From Alphaproteobacteria bacterium (GTDB lineage Bacteria > Pseudomonadota > Alphaproteobacteria > MPNO01 > UBA2964), in assembly GCA_012103315.1 (NCBI GenBank), contig WLWZ01000001.1, positions 856,795 to 920,794 on the forward strand: a DNA stretch of 64,000 nt, written 5' to 3'. The stretch's first letter is position 1. Every line of letters starts with the position of its first letter. The notes beneath the pieces are model-generated. The model did not search any database. It was not told where the DNA came from and saw only the letters and a program-made list of their open reading frames with translations. A program made the translations under genes and the position numbers. Positions 44,825 through 55,646 of the stretch are shown here, in pieces.

Positions 44825-47647
44825 ATGAGTGTTGATTATAAATCGACCGTTTTTTTACCGACCACAGATTTTCCTATGCGGGGGTCTCTGCCGGAACGTG
44901 AGCCAGAAACGTTGGAACGCTGGCTGAAAATAGATCTTTATCGTCGGCTTCGGGATGAATCAAAGGGACGAGAAAAGTTCATACTGCATGACGGCCCTCC
45001 TTATGCGAATGGTAATTTGCATATCGGGCATGCCCTGAACAAAATTCTCAAGGATGTTATCAATCGCTCGCAGCAAATGCTTGGTAAGGATGCCAACTAT
45101 GTCCCAGGCTGGGATTGTCATGGGCTGCCAATTGAGTGGAAAATCGAAGAAAAATATCGCAAAGAAGGTAAAGACAAGGACGAAGTTCCGGTAGCTGTCT
45201 TCCGTCAGGAATGCCGTGATTTTGCTGGCCATTGGATCGACGTACAGTCTGAAGAATTCCAACGTCTTGGTGTCATTGGCGATTGGAAAAACCCCTACAC
45301 AACGATGGCGTATAAAGCTGAAGGCCGTATTGTCCGCGAGCTTGGTAAGTTCCTGTTGAACGGCGGCTTGTTTCGGGGCGAAAAGCCGGTCATGTGGTCG
45401 CCGGTAGAGAAAACGGCGCTGGCGGAAGCCGAGGTAGAATATCACGATCATAAATCGACTCAGATTTGGGTTCGGTTTCCTATCGTTGATACCAACATTG
45501 ACTCTCTAAAAGGTGGACACGCTGTCATTTGGACGACGACGCCGTGGACCATTCCGGGCAATCGTGCGATCGCCTTTGGCGCTGACCTCGAATACGCCGT
45601 CGTAGAGATTACGGATGCGGGCGAGAATGAAACGTTGCAGTCGGGCGATAAACTGCTTGTCGCCAACTCTCTTGCCGCAGGTGTTTTAGCCGCATGCAAT
45701 GTTCGTGATTCAAAAACGATCGCACACGTGAAAGGCGCAGATCTACAGGGAACAATTTGTCACCATCCGTTGCATGGTAAGGGCTATGATTTTGATGTTC
45801 CTCTCCTGCCGGGAGATCATGTGACGGAAGAAGATGGTACTGGGTTGGTCCACACAGCACCGGGGCATGGTGTGGAGGATTTTGTTGTTGGGCAGGCTCA
45901 CGGTATAGAGGTGCCTCGGACCGTTGAAGGAAATGGCTGCTATTATCAGCACGTTCCGCTCTTTGCTGGACAGCACGTCTATAAAGCGAGTGGTCCTGTC
46001 ACTGAAGCGCTAACGGAAACTGGCAGCCTTATTGCCAGCGATACACTGGTTCATTCCTATCCGCATAGCTGGCGATCGAAGGCACCGCTGATCTATCGGA
46101 CGACACCGCAATGGTTTATCTCGATGGAGACTAACGACCTGCGGGCCAAGGCGCTTGCCGCAATTGATGAAACAAAATTTTATCCCGCATCCGGTAGAAA
46201 CCGCCTTCAGGGCATGATTTCCAATCGGCCTGACTGGTGTGTATCGCGTCAGCGCGCCTGGGGTGTTCCGATCACTGTTTTTGTCAATAAGGAGACCGGC
46301 GAGCCGCTGCGCGATGAAGCCGTGATGAATAGGATTTCGGAAGCGGTCGAGGAAGAAGGTGCTGATTGCTGGTTTGCCAGTAATCCCGCTCGTTTTCTCG
46401 GCGATGACTATAACGCCGATGATTACGAGCAGATTTTTGATATTCTCGATGTTTGGTTTGATTCTGGGTCGACACATAATTTTGTGTTGGAAGATCGTGA
46501 CGACCTTGAATGGCCGGCATCCCTTTATCTCGAGGGCACTGATCAGCACAGAGGTTGGTTTCATTCCTCTTTGTTGGAAAGCTGTGGCACGCGCGGTCGT
46601 GCACCCTATGAAGGTGTTTTGACGCACGGTTTTGTTCTCGCTGAAAAAGGCGTGAAAATGTCCAAGTCGCAGGGCAATACAGTCGCACCGCAGGAAATCA
46701 TTAAGAACTTTGGGGCGGATATTTTAAGAATTTGGGTTGTCGCCTCTGATTACTCCGATGATCTGAAGATTGGGCCCGAGATCATCAAACATCAGGCTGA
46801 TGCCTATCGACGATTGCGAAACACGTTCCGTTATCTCCTGGGTAATCTGCATGAGTTTGATGAGAGCGATCGCGTTGAAGTTGCTGATATGCCAGAACTG
46901 GAGAGATTTGTTCTTCATCGTCTGGTTGAGCTCGACGTGATGGTTCGTGAATGCTGTGGAAAATATGATTTTCACGCGATGTTTACGGCATTGCATAATT
47001 TTTGTGCGGTCGAGCTATCGTCATTTTACTTCGATATTCGAAAAGATACGCTCTATTGTGATCCAGTGGACAGTTTCGAACGTCGCGCAGCCCGGACAGT
47101 GCTGGATCAGCTTTATATGTCGTTGACGGCATGGCTGGCGCCGATCATCCCATTTACGGCTGAAGAGGCTTGGCTGACACGTTTTCCCGATGAGGCGGAG
47201 AATGGGAGCATTCATCTAAAACAATTTTCTGAGATTCCGTCCGGCTGGCGGGATGAGCCATTGGCAAAGAAATGGCATCTAGTCCGCAATTTAAGGCGTG
47301 TTGTTACTGGCGCTCTGGAAATTGAACGGGCAGAAAAGCGGATTGGCTCAAGTCTCGGCGCAGACGCCACTATATACGCATCACCTGACTATCAGGTCGC
47401 GCTGACAGAAATTGATTTAGCCGATTTATGCATTACATCATCAGCCCGCTTCGATGATGGTGAGGCCCCGACGGAGGCATTCTCAATTTCGGATGTCGCA
47501 GACATAAAAGTAGTAATTACTGCCGCCGATGGCGAGAAGTGTGGGCGGTGCTGGAAGATTTTGCCAGAGGTCGGCACGCATGATGTCCATAAGGACCTAT
47601 GTGGTCGCTGCGCTTCTGCAATAGGGGATGCACCTGTTGCTGCATAG
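44825..47647 (+). CDS. ileS: Isoleucyl-tRNA synthetase
   Basis: The 940-residue class I synthetase has the HIGH motif within ANGNLHIGHALN (about 58-69), the editing domain in the middle, LEGTDQHRGWFHSS and the KMSKS motif (VKMSKSQGN, about 615). The tRNA-binding helical region follows, and a C-terminal zinc finger has two Cys pairs (CGRCW and LCGRC). It charges tRNA-Ile and hydrolyses Val-tRNA-Ile. It starts 23 bases after ribF. Confidence 0.98.
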   Translation: MSVDYKSTVFLPTTDFPMRGSLPEREPETLERWLKIDLYRRLRDESKGREKFILHDGPPYANGNLHIGHALNKILKDVINRSQQMLGKDANYVPGWDCHGLPIEWKIEEKYRKEGKDKDEVPVAVFRQECRDFAGHWIDVQSEEFQRLGVIGDWKNPYTTMAYKAEGRIVRELGKFLLNGGLFRGEKPVMWSPVEKTALAEAEVEYHDHKSTQIWVRFPIVDTNIDSLKGGHAVIWTTTPWTIPGNRAIAFGADLEYAVVEITDAGENETLQSGDKLLVANSLAAGVLAACNVRDSKTIAHVKGADLQGTICHHPLHGKGYDFDVPLLPGDHVTEEDGTGLVHTAPGHGVEDFVVGQAHGIEVPRTVEGNGCYYQHVPLFAGQHVYKASGPVTEALTETGSLIASDTLVHSYPHSWRSKAPLIYRTTPQWFISMETNDLRAKALAAIDETKFYPASGRNRLQGMISNRPDWCVSRQRAWGVPITVFVNKETGEPLRDEAVMNRISEAVEEEGADCWFASNPARFLGDDYNADDYEQIFDILDVWFDSGSTHNFVLEDRDDLEWPASLYLEGTDQHRGWFHSSLLESCGTRGRAPYEGVLTHGFVLAEKGVKMSKSQGNTVAPQEIIKNFGADILRIWVVASDYSDDLKIGPEIIKHQADAYRRLRNTFRYLLGNLHEFDESDRVEVADMPELERFVLHRLVELDVMVRECCGKYDFHAMFTALHNFCAVELSSFYFDIRKDTLYCDPVDSFERRAARTVLDQLYMSLTAWLAPIIPFTAEEAWLTRFPDEAENGSIHLKQFSEIPSGWRDEPLAKKWHLVRNLRRVVTGALEIERAEKRIGSSLGADATIYASPDYQVALTEIDLADLCITSSARFDDGEAPTEAFSISDVADIKVVITAADGEKCGRCWKILPEVGTHDVHKDLCGRCASAIGDAPVAA

Positions 47648-47662
47648 GGTGAAAAGAAAGTG

Positions 47663-48142
47663 ATGACGATGGGTCCAACCCGAGCGGGAACGCTAATCGC
47701 CCTTCTGACTATTCTTTTTGATCAGCTCAGCAAGTGGTGGATATTAAACGTCACCATGGTGCCGCCGCGTATCATCCCGGTAACCAGTTTTTTCGATCTA
47801 GTTTTGGTGCACAATCGGGGTGCCAGCTTCGGTATTTTTAGCGATGCCCCAGGTTGGGCGAGCGTCGCCTTAATAGTCTTTGCTATTATAATTTCGATCG
47901 CCTTGGCGATCTGGATGTGGCGGGTCAAGGAAATGCTGCTCGCTGTCGCACTCGCCTTGGTGATTGGCGGGGCAATCGGGAATGTTATTGATCGGATCCG
48001 ATTTGGCGCGGTTGTTGATTTTCTTGATTTTCACGTTAGCGGCTGGCATTGGCCGGCCTTTAATGTTGCAGACGCGGGGATCACAATAGGTGTAATATTA
48101 TTAATATTGGATTCCTTGAAATCGCGGCCCGAAAACACTTAA
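47663..48142 (+). CDS. lspA: Signal peptidase II (lipoprotein signal peptidase)
   Basis: The 159-residue enzyme has four transmembrane segments and the two catalytic Asp regions: NVIDRIRFGAVVDF and FNVADAGITIG. It cleaves prolipoproteins after lipidation and is the target of globomycin in characterised homologues. The start is uncertain among GTG 47660, ATG 47663 and ATG 47669. It follows ileS by 15 bases, and a predicted lipoprotein gene comes next, a likely substrate. Confidence 0.96.
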   Translation: MTMGPTRAGTLIALLTILFDQLSKWWILNVTMVPPRIIPVTSFFDLVLVHNRGASFGIFSDAPGWASVALIVFAIIISIALAIWMWRVKEMLLAVALALVIGGAIGNVIDRIRFGAVVDFLDFHVSGWHWPAFNVADAGITIGVILLILDSLKSRPENT

Positions 48143-48178
48143 ATTATAAAGTGTCAGTCAGGATATGGATTGCAGCGC

Positions 48179-48757
48179 ATGAATACGAAAAAGTCAGTCA
48201 TACCAGCCATAATCGGTTTAATCGTTGGTGCCATCGGCTTAAGCGGGTGTGAGAACGCCAAAGAGGTTATTGGGCTGACCAAACAGGCACCGGACGAATT
48301 CTCTATCGTCACCCGGGCACCGCTTAGTATTCCGCCTCAGTATGGTTTACGGCCTCCCAAGCCTGGAGCCGCGAGGCCACAGGAAACGACGCCGACCAGT
48401 AAAGCTCGTACAATTCTACTTAAGAACTCCGGTCGTAAAGGACAGGAACGTGCGGTTGCATCTGGCAAGTTTTCCAGCGGTGAGGCTGCTTTCTTAAAAC
48501 GGGCCGGCGCTTTAAACCCCGATCCGTCCATTAGACAGCAAGTTAATGTTGAAAGCAGTGCTTTGGCTGATGCGGATAAGAGTGTCCTCAGAAAAGTGAT
48601 TTTCTGGCAGGACCCTGAAGTCCCTGGCAAAATCGTTGATGCCAGAAAGGAATCCAGACGTTTACGTCAGGTGACGGCGCAGGGTGACTCCGTCACAAAA
48701 GGCGAAACACCTGTGATTACCCGTAAGAAAAAGGGTTGGCTTGAAGGCATTTTTTAA
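48179..48757 (+). CDS. DUF3035 lipoprotein (BamF-like)
   Basis: The 192-residue lipoprotein has a hydrophobic signal and the lipobox LSGC at about residues 21-24. The conserved part starts with APDEFSIVTRAPLSIPP, the hallmark of the DUF3035 family, described in alphaproteobacteria as the BamF component of the outer-membrane assembly complex. The remainder is hydrophilic and probably extended. It follows lspA by 36 bases and precedes the M16 pair, a conserved order. The BamF role is inferred from family knowledge. Confidence 0.8.
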   Translation: MNTKKSVIPAIIGLIVGAIGLSGCENAKEVIGLTKQAPDEFSIVTRAPLSIPPQYGLRPPKPGAARPQETTPTSKARTILLKNSGRKGQERAVASGKFSSGEAAFLKRAGALNPDPSIRQQVNVESSALADADKSVLRKVIFWQDPEVPGKIVDARKESRRLRQVTAQGDSVTKGETPVITRKKKGWLEGIF

Positions 48758-48803
48758 CCCCCCGTCTATAGGTCATCGTCACTAAGAGTTGAGATGCTCT
48801 AGC

Positions 48804-48833
48804 TTGCAATGCTGGGTGCTTTATCCATATAGC
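48804..48833 (+). promoter_or_regulatory. Candidate promoter of the M16 peptidase pair
   Basis: TTGCAA (48804-48809) and TATAGC (48828-48833) are 18 bases apart and lie 26 bases before the first M16 start codon. This agrees with a fresh transcript after the DUF3035 gene, but is pattern evidence only. Confidence 0.4.
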
Positions 48834-48859
48834 CTAAGTAACGGAATTGGAGACCCAAC

Positions 48860-50218
48860 ATGCCTCCATTAAGGCTACTGACGGTAATAGTGGGCGTTTT
48901 TGCCCTAACGGTGACGCTGTTTGCGAAGACGTCCTATGCGGCGGTCTTTAATCCAGAGAGTTTTACGCTAAAGAACGGCATGCAAGTCGTTGTGATACCG
49001 AACCGTCGCGCACCTGTCGTTTCGCATATGGTTTGGTACAAGACCGGCGCCGCCGATGAGCCTCGTGGCAAGTCGGGTATCGCACACTTTTTCGAACACC
49101 TGATGTTTAAGGGTACCAAGTCTGTACCCCCAGGGGAGTTCTCAAAAACGATTGCTCGCCATGGTGGGCGCGATAATGCCTTCACCACTCAGGATTACAC
49201 AGCTTATTTCCAGATCGTTGCCCGCGACAAGCTTGAGCTGGTTATGCGTCTCGAGGCAGACCGGATGCGTAATTTGGTGCTAACCGATAAAGAGGTTTTA
49301 CCGGAACGCGATGTTGTCCTTGAAGAGCGCCGTTCACGTACCGATAACAATCCCGGTTCACAGCTTTGGGAGGCATCGCGAGCTGCGCTATTTCTGAATC
49401 ACCCTTATAAGAACCCAGTGATTGGCTGGAAGCATGAAATCGAACAGCTGACGACCAAAGACGCTCTAGATTTTTACCGACAATTTTACGTTCCAAATAA
49501 CGCAATTCTGATCGTTGCCGGTGACGTTGACGCAAAAGAGTTGAAGCCACTCGCCGAGAAATATTATGGCGTTATTCCAGGGGGTCGAAAGATCGTTCGT
49601 CACCGTGTGGCGGAGCCGCCACATCTTGCTGGCAGACGGGTTGAGATGGCCAGCCGCCGGGTTGGTCAGCCCAGCATTTCGCTTAACTACCTGGCGCCAT
49701 CCTATGCGACAGCTGAAGGTAACCGGGCGTATGCTTTACAGGTTCTAGCCGAAATTTTTGGCGGTAGCTCAACGGCAGAACTATACCGGAGCTTAGTGGT
49801 TGAACAGGGTATCGCTTCATCAGCGGGAGCCTGGTTTAGTCCAGATGCTTTGGATTACGGAACCTTCGGCGTTTCCGCATCGCCACGGCCGGGTATTCCA
49901 ATTGAAAAAGTCGAAGATGCTTTGCGGGGGTCTGTGAAGAAACTTTTAAAAGACGGCGTCTCGGAAAAAGAACTTAAGCGCGCTGTAAAATCCATGGTGG
50001 CGAGTGCTGTTTATGCCAGAGACTCTTTGCGGGCCGCACCGAATATTATCGGGCGTGCTTTGTCTACAGGCCGCACAATTGAAGATGTTGAGAACTGGCC
50101 GGATCGCATAAAGGCGGTCACAGTTGACCAGGTGAACGCTGCCGCGCGTGCTGTTCTTCGGAGCGAAAGCTCTGTGACCGCTATATTGCGCAAGAAGCAA
50201 AAGGCGGGGACCAAATAA
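48860..50218 (+). CDS. M16-family zinc peptidase, catalytic subunit
   Basis: The 452-residue periplasmic peptidase has a signal peptide (about 1-27) and an inverted zinc motif HxxEH at 76-80 (AHFFEHLMFKG), with the third ligand Glu further on in the VVLEERRSR helix. It forms a two-protein clam shell with the product of the next gene; similar pairs degrade peptides or process outer-membrane lipoproteins. Stop and start codons overlap (TAATG), so both subunits are made together. Confidence 0.93.
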   Translation: MPPLRLLTVIVGVFALTVTLFAKTSYAAVFNPESFTLKNGMQVVVIPNRRAPVVSHMVWYKTGAADEPRGKSGIAHFFEHLMFKGTKSVPPGEFSKTIARHGGRDNAFTTQDYTAYFQIVARDKLELVMRLEADRMRNLVLTDKEVLPERDVVLEERRSRTDNNPGSQLWEASRAALFLNHPYKNPVIGWKHEIEQLTTKDALDFYRQFYVPNNAILIVAGDVDAKELKPLAEKYYGVIPGGRKIVRHRVAEPPHLAGRRVEMASRRVGQPSISLNYLAPSYATAEGNRAYALQVLAEIFGGSSTAELYRSLVVEQGIASSAGAWFSPDALDYGTFGVSASPRPGIPIEKVEDALRGSVKKLLKDGVSEKELKRAVKSMVASAVYARDSLRAAPNIIGRALSTGRTIEDVENWPDRIKAVTVDQVNAAARAVLRSESSVTAILRKKQKAGTK

Positions 50219-51564
50219 TGCGAAAACTGTCCCCTAAATTAGTGAGTGGCATTTTGATGCTACCGCTCATAGGACTATTTGGGCTGGGCATTATGCCCTC
50301 CCAAGCTATTGAGATCAAAGAAGTCCGCAGTCCAGGTGGGATCAAAGCCTGGCTCGTCCAAGACAAAAGCGTCCCCGTTATTTCGATGAATTTTGCTTTC
50401 AAAACCGGTGGCACGGCCTTTGACCCCACCGGGAAAGAAGGTCTCGCTCGCATGGTTGCGGCCATGCTTGATGAAGGGGCCGGTGACTTAAAGTCTCAGC
50501 AGTTTCAGACTCAGCTTCAGGATACCGCGGCCCGGCTCCGTTTCACGGCCTCAACAGATAAGTTTCGGGGGTCATTTCGGACTCTGAAGGCTAACATGGA
50601 TGAAGCATTTCGATTGCTTGGCTTGGCACTGAACAAGCCACGGTTTGACGATAAACCGGTCGGCAGGATTCGCGGGCAGATAATTGCGAGCCTTCAGCGT
50701 AGCGCACAGGATCCAGATTCGATCGGAATGAAAGCTTGGTATAAGGCTGTGTTCCCCGGTCATCCTTATGGAAGGCCAGGTGATGGAACAATTAGGTCTG
50801 TAAAGACGTTGGTTGCCAAAGATCTTAAAGGTTTCATGCAGCGGCATGTCGTCCGGAATTCGCTGATCGTGGCTGTCGCAGGCGATATTTCGCCAACCGA
50901 GCTAGGCCAACGTCTCGATCAGGTGTTTGGCACATTGCCAGCATCAGGGCGTGCAGGGGAAGTTGCGGAAATTACGCCGACAGCAGTCGGCAAGGTGTTT
51001 GTGATTGATCGAAAAATTCCACAGAGCACGGTGATGTTCGGGCATTCGGGTATCAAACGCGATCACCCTGATTGGTATATTGCCTCCGTCATCAATCGTA
51101 TATTGGGTGGTGGTGGTTTCTCGTCTCGTCTTATGGAGGAAGTTCGGGAGAAACGCGGACTGGCCTATGGTGTATACAGCTATCTTAACCCGTACGACCA
51201 TGCAGCGTTGTATATGGGCGGCGTTGCGACCGCCAATTCACGTGTTGCGGAGTCTCTGAAAGTTATCCGCGCTGAATGGAAAAAGATGGCCGACCATGGT
51301 GTAACCGCGAAAGAGCTCGCGGGCGCAAAAACCTATATCAATGGCTCGTTTCCCTTGCGGTTGGATTCGACCCGTCGGATTGCCAGCCTTCTTCTCGCCG
51401 TTCAGATCAACAATCTAGGGAAGGACTATCTCGATAAACGTTCGAGCCTGATTAATGCTGTAACGCTGGCGGATATTAAACGAGTTGCCAAGAAGCTGTT
51501 GCGTCCAAAGGCACTGACAGTAGTGATCGTTGGGCAACCCAAAGGCATCAAACCGACGCCCTGA
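50218..51564 (+). CDS. M16-family protein, non-catalytic subunit
   Basis: The 448-residue protein is a homologue of the preceding gene with a signal peptide. It lacks the zinc motif; the corresponding stretch reads GLARMVAAMLDEGAG. It keeps the substrate-positioning Arg and Tyr region (EKRGLAYGVYSYL), the arrangement seen in the beta-type subunit of two-component M16 enzymes. It is needed for binding rather than catalysis. Confidence 0.92.
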   Translation: MRKLSPKLVSGILMLPLIGLFGLGIMPSQAIEIKEVRSPGGIKAWLVQDKSVPVISMNFAFKTGGTAFDPTGKEGLARMVAAMLDEGAGDLKSQQFQTQLQDTAARLRFTASTDKFRGSFRTLKANMDEAFRLLGLALNKPRFDDKPVGRIRGQIIASLQRSAQDPDSIGMKAWYKAVFPGHPYGRPGDGTIRSVKTLVAKDLKGFMQRHVVRNSLIVAVAGDISPTELGQRLDQVFGTLPASGRAGEVAEITPTAVGKVFVIDRKIPQSTVMFGHSGIKRDHPDWYIASVINRILGGGGFSSRLMEEVREKRGLAYGVYSYLNPYDHAALYMGGVATANSRVAESLKVIRAEWKKMADHGVTAKELAGAKTYINGSFPLRLDSTRRIASLLLAVQINNLGKDYLDKRSSLINAVTLADIKRVAKKLLRPKALTVVIVGQPKGIKPTP

Positions 51565-51565
51565 T

Positions 51566-52306
51566 TTAAAACAGACCTTTGCGGATCAGGTTGAGGCCGA
51601 TCAGCAAGAGCAACACATAAAGCCAAGTTCGAAACTTTTCTTCAGAATCTTTGTCACGGAGTGTTTTCCCGGCAAACATGCCGAGAACAGAAGGAATTAG
51701 CGCAAGCGCTGATTTCGTGGCGTACTCGGTGCTGAACCCGCCCTCTCGTATCAGCGAGATAGTCAAAATTGTTCCTGTGACAAGAAACTGTATGCCCAAC
51801 GCCTGAACAAACAGATTTTTAGTCATCCCCAGTGCCTGGAAATAGATGACCACCGGAATGCCGATAGATCCGGTTGTTCCGGCCAGAAGACCGGAGAAAA
51901 ATCCGATAACAGGTGAAACAATCGGCCATGATTTTTCAGAACAGCGCAGGCGGACAGCACATAGGTTGTTTATGGAATATAAGAATACGATCAATCCCAA
52001 TGCGATAAGTAGGTAGGAGGAATCGAGTCGATATAGCGCGTAAGTACCAGCGAAGACCCCAGTTGCCGCCGTTATCAGCATCGGCCAGAACTTCTTCATG
52101 AGCTCGGCAAAATGGCCGCCTTGAAAGGCCTGCATGATATTGGTTGCGATAATAGGAACGATCAGGAGCGGAATAGCGACCTGCAAATCGAGGACGATTG
52201 TCATCAAGGCAATTGACGTAAGTGGCAGCCCCAGACCCGTTATGCCTTTTACAATTCCACCACAAAAAAAGGCGATCGCGACGGTTACGAGAACATAAAG
52301 TTCCAC
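51566..52306 (-). CDS. TauE/SafE-family (TSUP) anion permease
   Basis: The 246-residue membrane protein has about eight hydrophobic segments. The TSUP hallmarks are GGIVKGITGLG near the N-terminus and the related second-repeat GLLAGTTGSIGIPVV, as expected for the internal duplication. The family exports sulfite or sulfoacetate or takes up organic acids. The start is a GTG at 52306 because AGGAG lies 9 bases before it; the frame stays open to an ATG at 52408 with a polar extension unlike the family. It converges with the M16 pair. Confidence 0.85.
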   Translation of the reverse strand: MELYVLVTVAIAFFCGGIVKGITGLGLPLTSIALMTIVLDLQVAIPLLIVPIIATNIMQAFQGGHFAELMKKFWPMLITAATGVFAGTYALYRLDSSYLLIALGLIVFLYSINNLCAVRLRCSEKSWPIVSPVIGFFSGLLAGTTGSIGIPVVIYFQALGMTKNLFVQALGIQFLVTGTILTISLIREGGFSTEYATKSALALIPSVLGMFAGKTLRDKDSEEKFRTWLYVLLLLIGLNLIRKGLF

Positions 52307-52486
52307 TATGTGCTCCTGAAAACGAATTCTGGTCTTTCGATTAAACTGAACGAGGGTGCCTGTCGAGAGCTGCCGCGAAAAGCCATTCTGGATCGGTAAA
52401 CTATCCACCGGTTTTCCACCGCTCGCCTTTTCATGATTCGCGCAGCTGGTTTACAGTTGAGCGGAAAGGCTCAGTCGAAGAACCCT

Positions 52487-53791
52487 ATGTCCTATGTCCA
52501 TTTAACATCATCATGTTTCTCAGATGCGCTCGGTGCCCCTGGGCTGGATCGTGGGCGTTTCGAGGCGGTGCTTGAGAAGACCAAGCCAGCACTCCAGAGT
52601 CTGCGTGGGCAATATGCCGATGGAAGCTTGCCGTTACTGCGCCTTCCAGAGCAAACCGATGACCTGGTTGCCCTGAAACCCGTTGCAGCACGCTATCGTG
52701 ATCAATTTGATGATGTGATTGTCCTTGGTACGGGCGGTTCAAGCCTCGGTGGCCAGACATTGTGCCGCTTGGCGGATATCGGCTTTGGTCCGAGAAACGG
52801 TGCTCCAACGCTGCATTTTTTCGATAATGTCGACCCGCACAGCATTGCGGTTATGCTCGAACGACTGGCGCTGGATCGGACTGGGTTTCTGGTTATTTCG
52901 AAATCTGGCTCGACAGCCGAGACAATGACCCAGTTTCTGGTGTGCCTAAAAGCAGTTCAGAACACGGTCGGCCCATACGAGGCTGCAGAGCATTTTACGG
53001 CAATAACGGAGCCGGGCGATAATTTGCTGCGTCGAGTCGCTGACAGTCATGGCATGGAGATACTGGATCATGACCCGAACATCGGCGGACGTTATTCGGC
53101 GCTGTCGCTTGTCGGCTTGTTGCCGGTAATGATCGCCGGGCTTGATGCCGAGGCAATCCGCGGTGGCGCCGCCAGTGTTTTGAAACCGGTTCTTGACGGA
53201 GAACCTCCTGCGAGCATTGAAGCGGCAAGAGGCGCGGCGATCTCGGTAGGATTGGCGGCTGACAACAACATCCTGTCCACGGTCATGATGCCGTACGTGG
53301 ACCGGCTGGCAGATTTCGGCCTGTGGTTTCGTCAGCTATGGGCTGAGAGCCTTGGTAAACAGGGCAAAGGAACAACACCCATCAATGCGCTTGGGACAGT
53401 CGATCAGCACAGCCAGCTTCAACTCTATCTCGATGGCCCAGGCGACAAAATGTTTACGGTGATTATGCTGTCCTGCGCTGGGGATGGTCCTTCGGTTGAT
53501 CCAAGTTTGGCCGATGATAATGCGTTGACCTATCTGGCAGGAAAGTCAGTGGGTGACTTGATGGATGCTGAACAGCGCGCAACGGCGGAAACACTCATCC
53601 GTAACAATCGGCCCACCCGTATCATCCAGCTTGATCGGCTTGATGAAACTGTCATGGGAGCGTTGATGATGCATTTTATGCTGGAGACGATCATCGCTGC
53701 ACATCTGTTTGGTGTGGATCCGTTTGATCAACCCGCGGTCGAAGAGGGTAAAATCCTGACCCGTCAATATCTCGTAGGCGAGGAGGGGTGA
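52487..53791 (+). CDS. pgi: Glucose-6-phosphate isomerase
   Basis: The 434-residue enzyme of the shorter PGI type has the phosphate-binding [12 protein letters not shown] (about 82-93) and SKSGSTAET. The catalytic Glu/His region [11 protein letters not shown] and the C-terminal [13 protein letters not shown] also match. It interconverts glucose 6-phosphate and fructose 6-phosphate. The ATG at 52487 gives the usual N-terminus ([11 protein letters not shown]); an ATG at 52433 adds 18 residues. mutL begins 1 base after the stop. Confidence 0.93.
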   Translation: MSYVHLTSSCFSDALGAPGLDRGRFEAVLEKTKPALQSLRGQYADGSLPLLRLPEQTDDLVALKPVAARYRDQFDDVIVLGTGGSSLGGQTLCRLADIGFGPRNGAPTLHFFDNVDPHSIAVMLERLALDRTGFLVISKSGSTAETMTQFLVCLKAVQNTVGPYEAAEHFTAITEPGDNLLRRVADSHGMEILDHDPNIGGRYSALSLVGLLPVMIAGLDAEAIRGGAASVLKPVLDGEPPASIEAARGAAISVGLAADNNILSTVMMPYVDRLADFGLWFRQLWAESLGKQGKGTTPINALGTVDQHSQLQLYLDGPGDKMFTVIMLSCAGDGPSVDPSLADDNALTYLAGKSVGDLMDAEQRATAETLIRNNRPTRIIQLDRLDETVMGALMMHFMLETIIAAHLFGVDPFDQPAVEEGKILTRQYLVGEEG

Positions 53792-53792
53792 T

Positions 53793-55601
53793 ATGACGAT
53801 CCGTCTTCTACCTGAAGGGACTGTGAACCGGATTGCTGCCGGTGAAGTTGTTGAACGTCCGGCCTCTGCGGTTAAAGAGTTGGTTGAGAATGCTATCGAT
53901 GCCGAAGCGAACCGCATTGAAATAACGATTAAAGGCGGTGGCCGAAACTCAATCATTGTTACGGACGATGGCGTTGGTATGTCTCGTGATGAGTTGGTGC
54001 TGGCTGTAGAACGTCATGCAACATCTAAACTGCCGGACGATGATCTGTTGCACATTTCCTCGCTTGGTTTTCGGGGAGAGGCGTTGCCCTCAATTGGCTC
54101 CGTTTCCCATCTCAAGATCGAAAGTCGTGCTCGGGATTCTGATGAGGCTTGGTCGATTGCCGTTATCGGTGGCGAAAAGGAAGCCATTCGTCCTGCGTCT
54201 CTGACGACTGGTACGCGCATCGAGATTGCCGATTTGTTTTTTGCAACGCCGGCCCGATTGAAGTTCCTTAAAACGGAGCGGACAGAGCTTAATCACATTC
54301 TCGATGTTGTTCGTCGATTGGCGATGGCAAATCCGTCAGTTGGCTTCTCCGTCTTTGATGAAAAAGGAAAACGATTACGGCTGGATGCTGCTCAGGGCGA
54401 TTTGCTCGACGCGAGGCTGACGCGTTTGTCCGATGTTATGGGGCGCGATTTTGCGGAAAATGCCCTGCGCATCGATGCCGAGCGCGAAGACATTCATCTC
54501 ACCGGCTATGCGGGTCTACCGACCTTGAATAAGGCCTACGCCAGATCACAATATTTGTTCGTCAATGGTCGCCCCGTTCGCGATCCGTTGCTTACCGGTG
54601 CGGTGCGGGGCGCTTACCAGGATCTTTTGGCCCGTAATCGTCATCCAATGGTGGCGCTCTATCTTGAGATTTCCCCTTTATTTGTCGACGTGAATGTTCA
54701 TCCAATGAAAACCGAAGTTCGGTTTAGAGACGCCGGTTTAGTAAGGGGGTTGATTGTTGGGGCGCTGAAACATGCTCTGGCTCATGCAGGCCACCGCGCA
54801 TCCACAACAGTATCAGCGCAAACATTGGGCGCGTTTCGACCCGGGACATCGCCAACCAGCGGTATGCCATCCTATAGACCTTCATCGCATGGTGGTGGAT
54901 TGGCACAGGCGGCTGCGAACTATTACGCGCCTTTGCCAGGCATGGATCAGCCATCCGTCGCGGTGGCTGAGGACCCGATTGTCCCGTTCTCTACGCAGGC
55001 GGATCAAGGTGTTTCAGAATCGTTTCCGCTTGGTGTTGCCCGTGCCCAACTTCATGAGACCTATATCGTCGCACAGACCAATGAAGGGATCGTGATCGTT
55101 GATCAGCACGCGGCGCATGAGCGGTTGGTCTACGAAAAGATGAAGCAATCACTCGATGCGGGGGAAGTATCGCGACAGGGTTTATTGTTGCCTGAGGTCA
55201 TAGAACTCGAAGAGGCGCAATGTCAGCGTTTAGTAGATCGCGCTGAGCAATTCGCTGAGCTTGGTCTTGTCTTGGAGGCCTTTGGTCCAGGTGCCGTAGT
55301 GGTCCGTGAAGTTCCCGCGATGCTCGGGAAAACGGATATTGCGGGATTGGTCAGGGATCTGGCAGATGATCTAGTTGAACTTGGTGAGGGGCTGACGCTG
55401 AAAGAACGGCTCGAGGAAGTCTGTGGCACGATGGCGTGTCACGGCAGCGTGCGCGCCGGGCGGCGTCTAAATCAGGCTGAAATGGACGCCATCCTACGTC
55501 AGATGGAACAAACCCCACACTCGGGACAATGTAATCACGGACGCCCGACATACGTTGAATTAAATCTTGCAGATATTGAGCGATTGTTCGGTCGTCGCTA
55601 A
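53793..55601 (+). CDS. mutL: DNA mismatch repair protein MutL
   Basis: The 602-residue protein has the GHKL ATPase domain ([37 protein letters not shown]), a Pro/Ser-rich linker at about 330-395 and a C-terminal dimerisation domain. The C-terminal domain contains the endonuclease motif [13 protein letters not shown] (about 430-442), so it probably nicks DNA and does not rely on Mut[11 protein letters not shown] and CNHGRP complete the metal site. GAGGAGG precedes the ATG. Confidence 0.97.
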   Translation: MTIRLLPEGTVNRIAAGEVVERPASAVKELVENAIDAEANRIEITIKGGGRNSIIVTDDGVGMSRDELVLAVERHATSKLPDDDLLHISSLGFRGEALPSIGSVSHLKIESRARDSDEAWSIAVIGGEKEAIRPASLTTGTRIEIADLFFATPARLKFLKTERTELNHILDVVRRLAMANPSVGFSVFDEKGKRLRLDAAQGDLLDARLTRLSDVMGRDFAENALRIDAEREDIHLTGYAGLPTLNKAYARSQYLFVNGRPVRDPLLTGAVRGAYQDLLARNRHPMVALYLEISPLFVDVNVHPMKTEVRFRDAGLVRGLIVGALKHALAHAGHRASTTVSAQTLGAFRPGTSPTSGMPSYRPSSHGGGLAQAAANYYAPLPGMDQPSVAVAEDPIVPFSTQADQGVSESFPLGVARAQLHETYIVAQTNEGIVIVDQHAAHERLVYEKMKQSLDAGEVSRQGLLLPEVIELEEAQCQRLVDRAEQFAELGLVLEAFGPGAVVVREVPAMLGKTDIAGLVRDLADDLVELGEGLTLKERLEEVCGTMACHGSVRAGRRLNQAEMDAILRQMEQTPHSGQCNHGRPTYVELNLADIERLFGRR

Positions 55602-55646
55602 GCTCGTTCGGTCGGGCCGACAACTTATTTATTTTTGGAGAGAAAA

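Noticed and set aside
46010..46688. Long minus-strand frames of 205 and 134 codons inside ileS
   Set aside because: They mirror conserved ileS codons; no independent coding signal.
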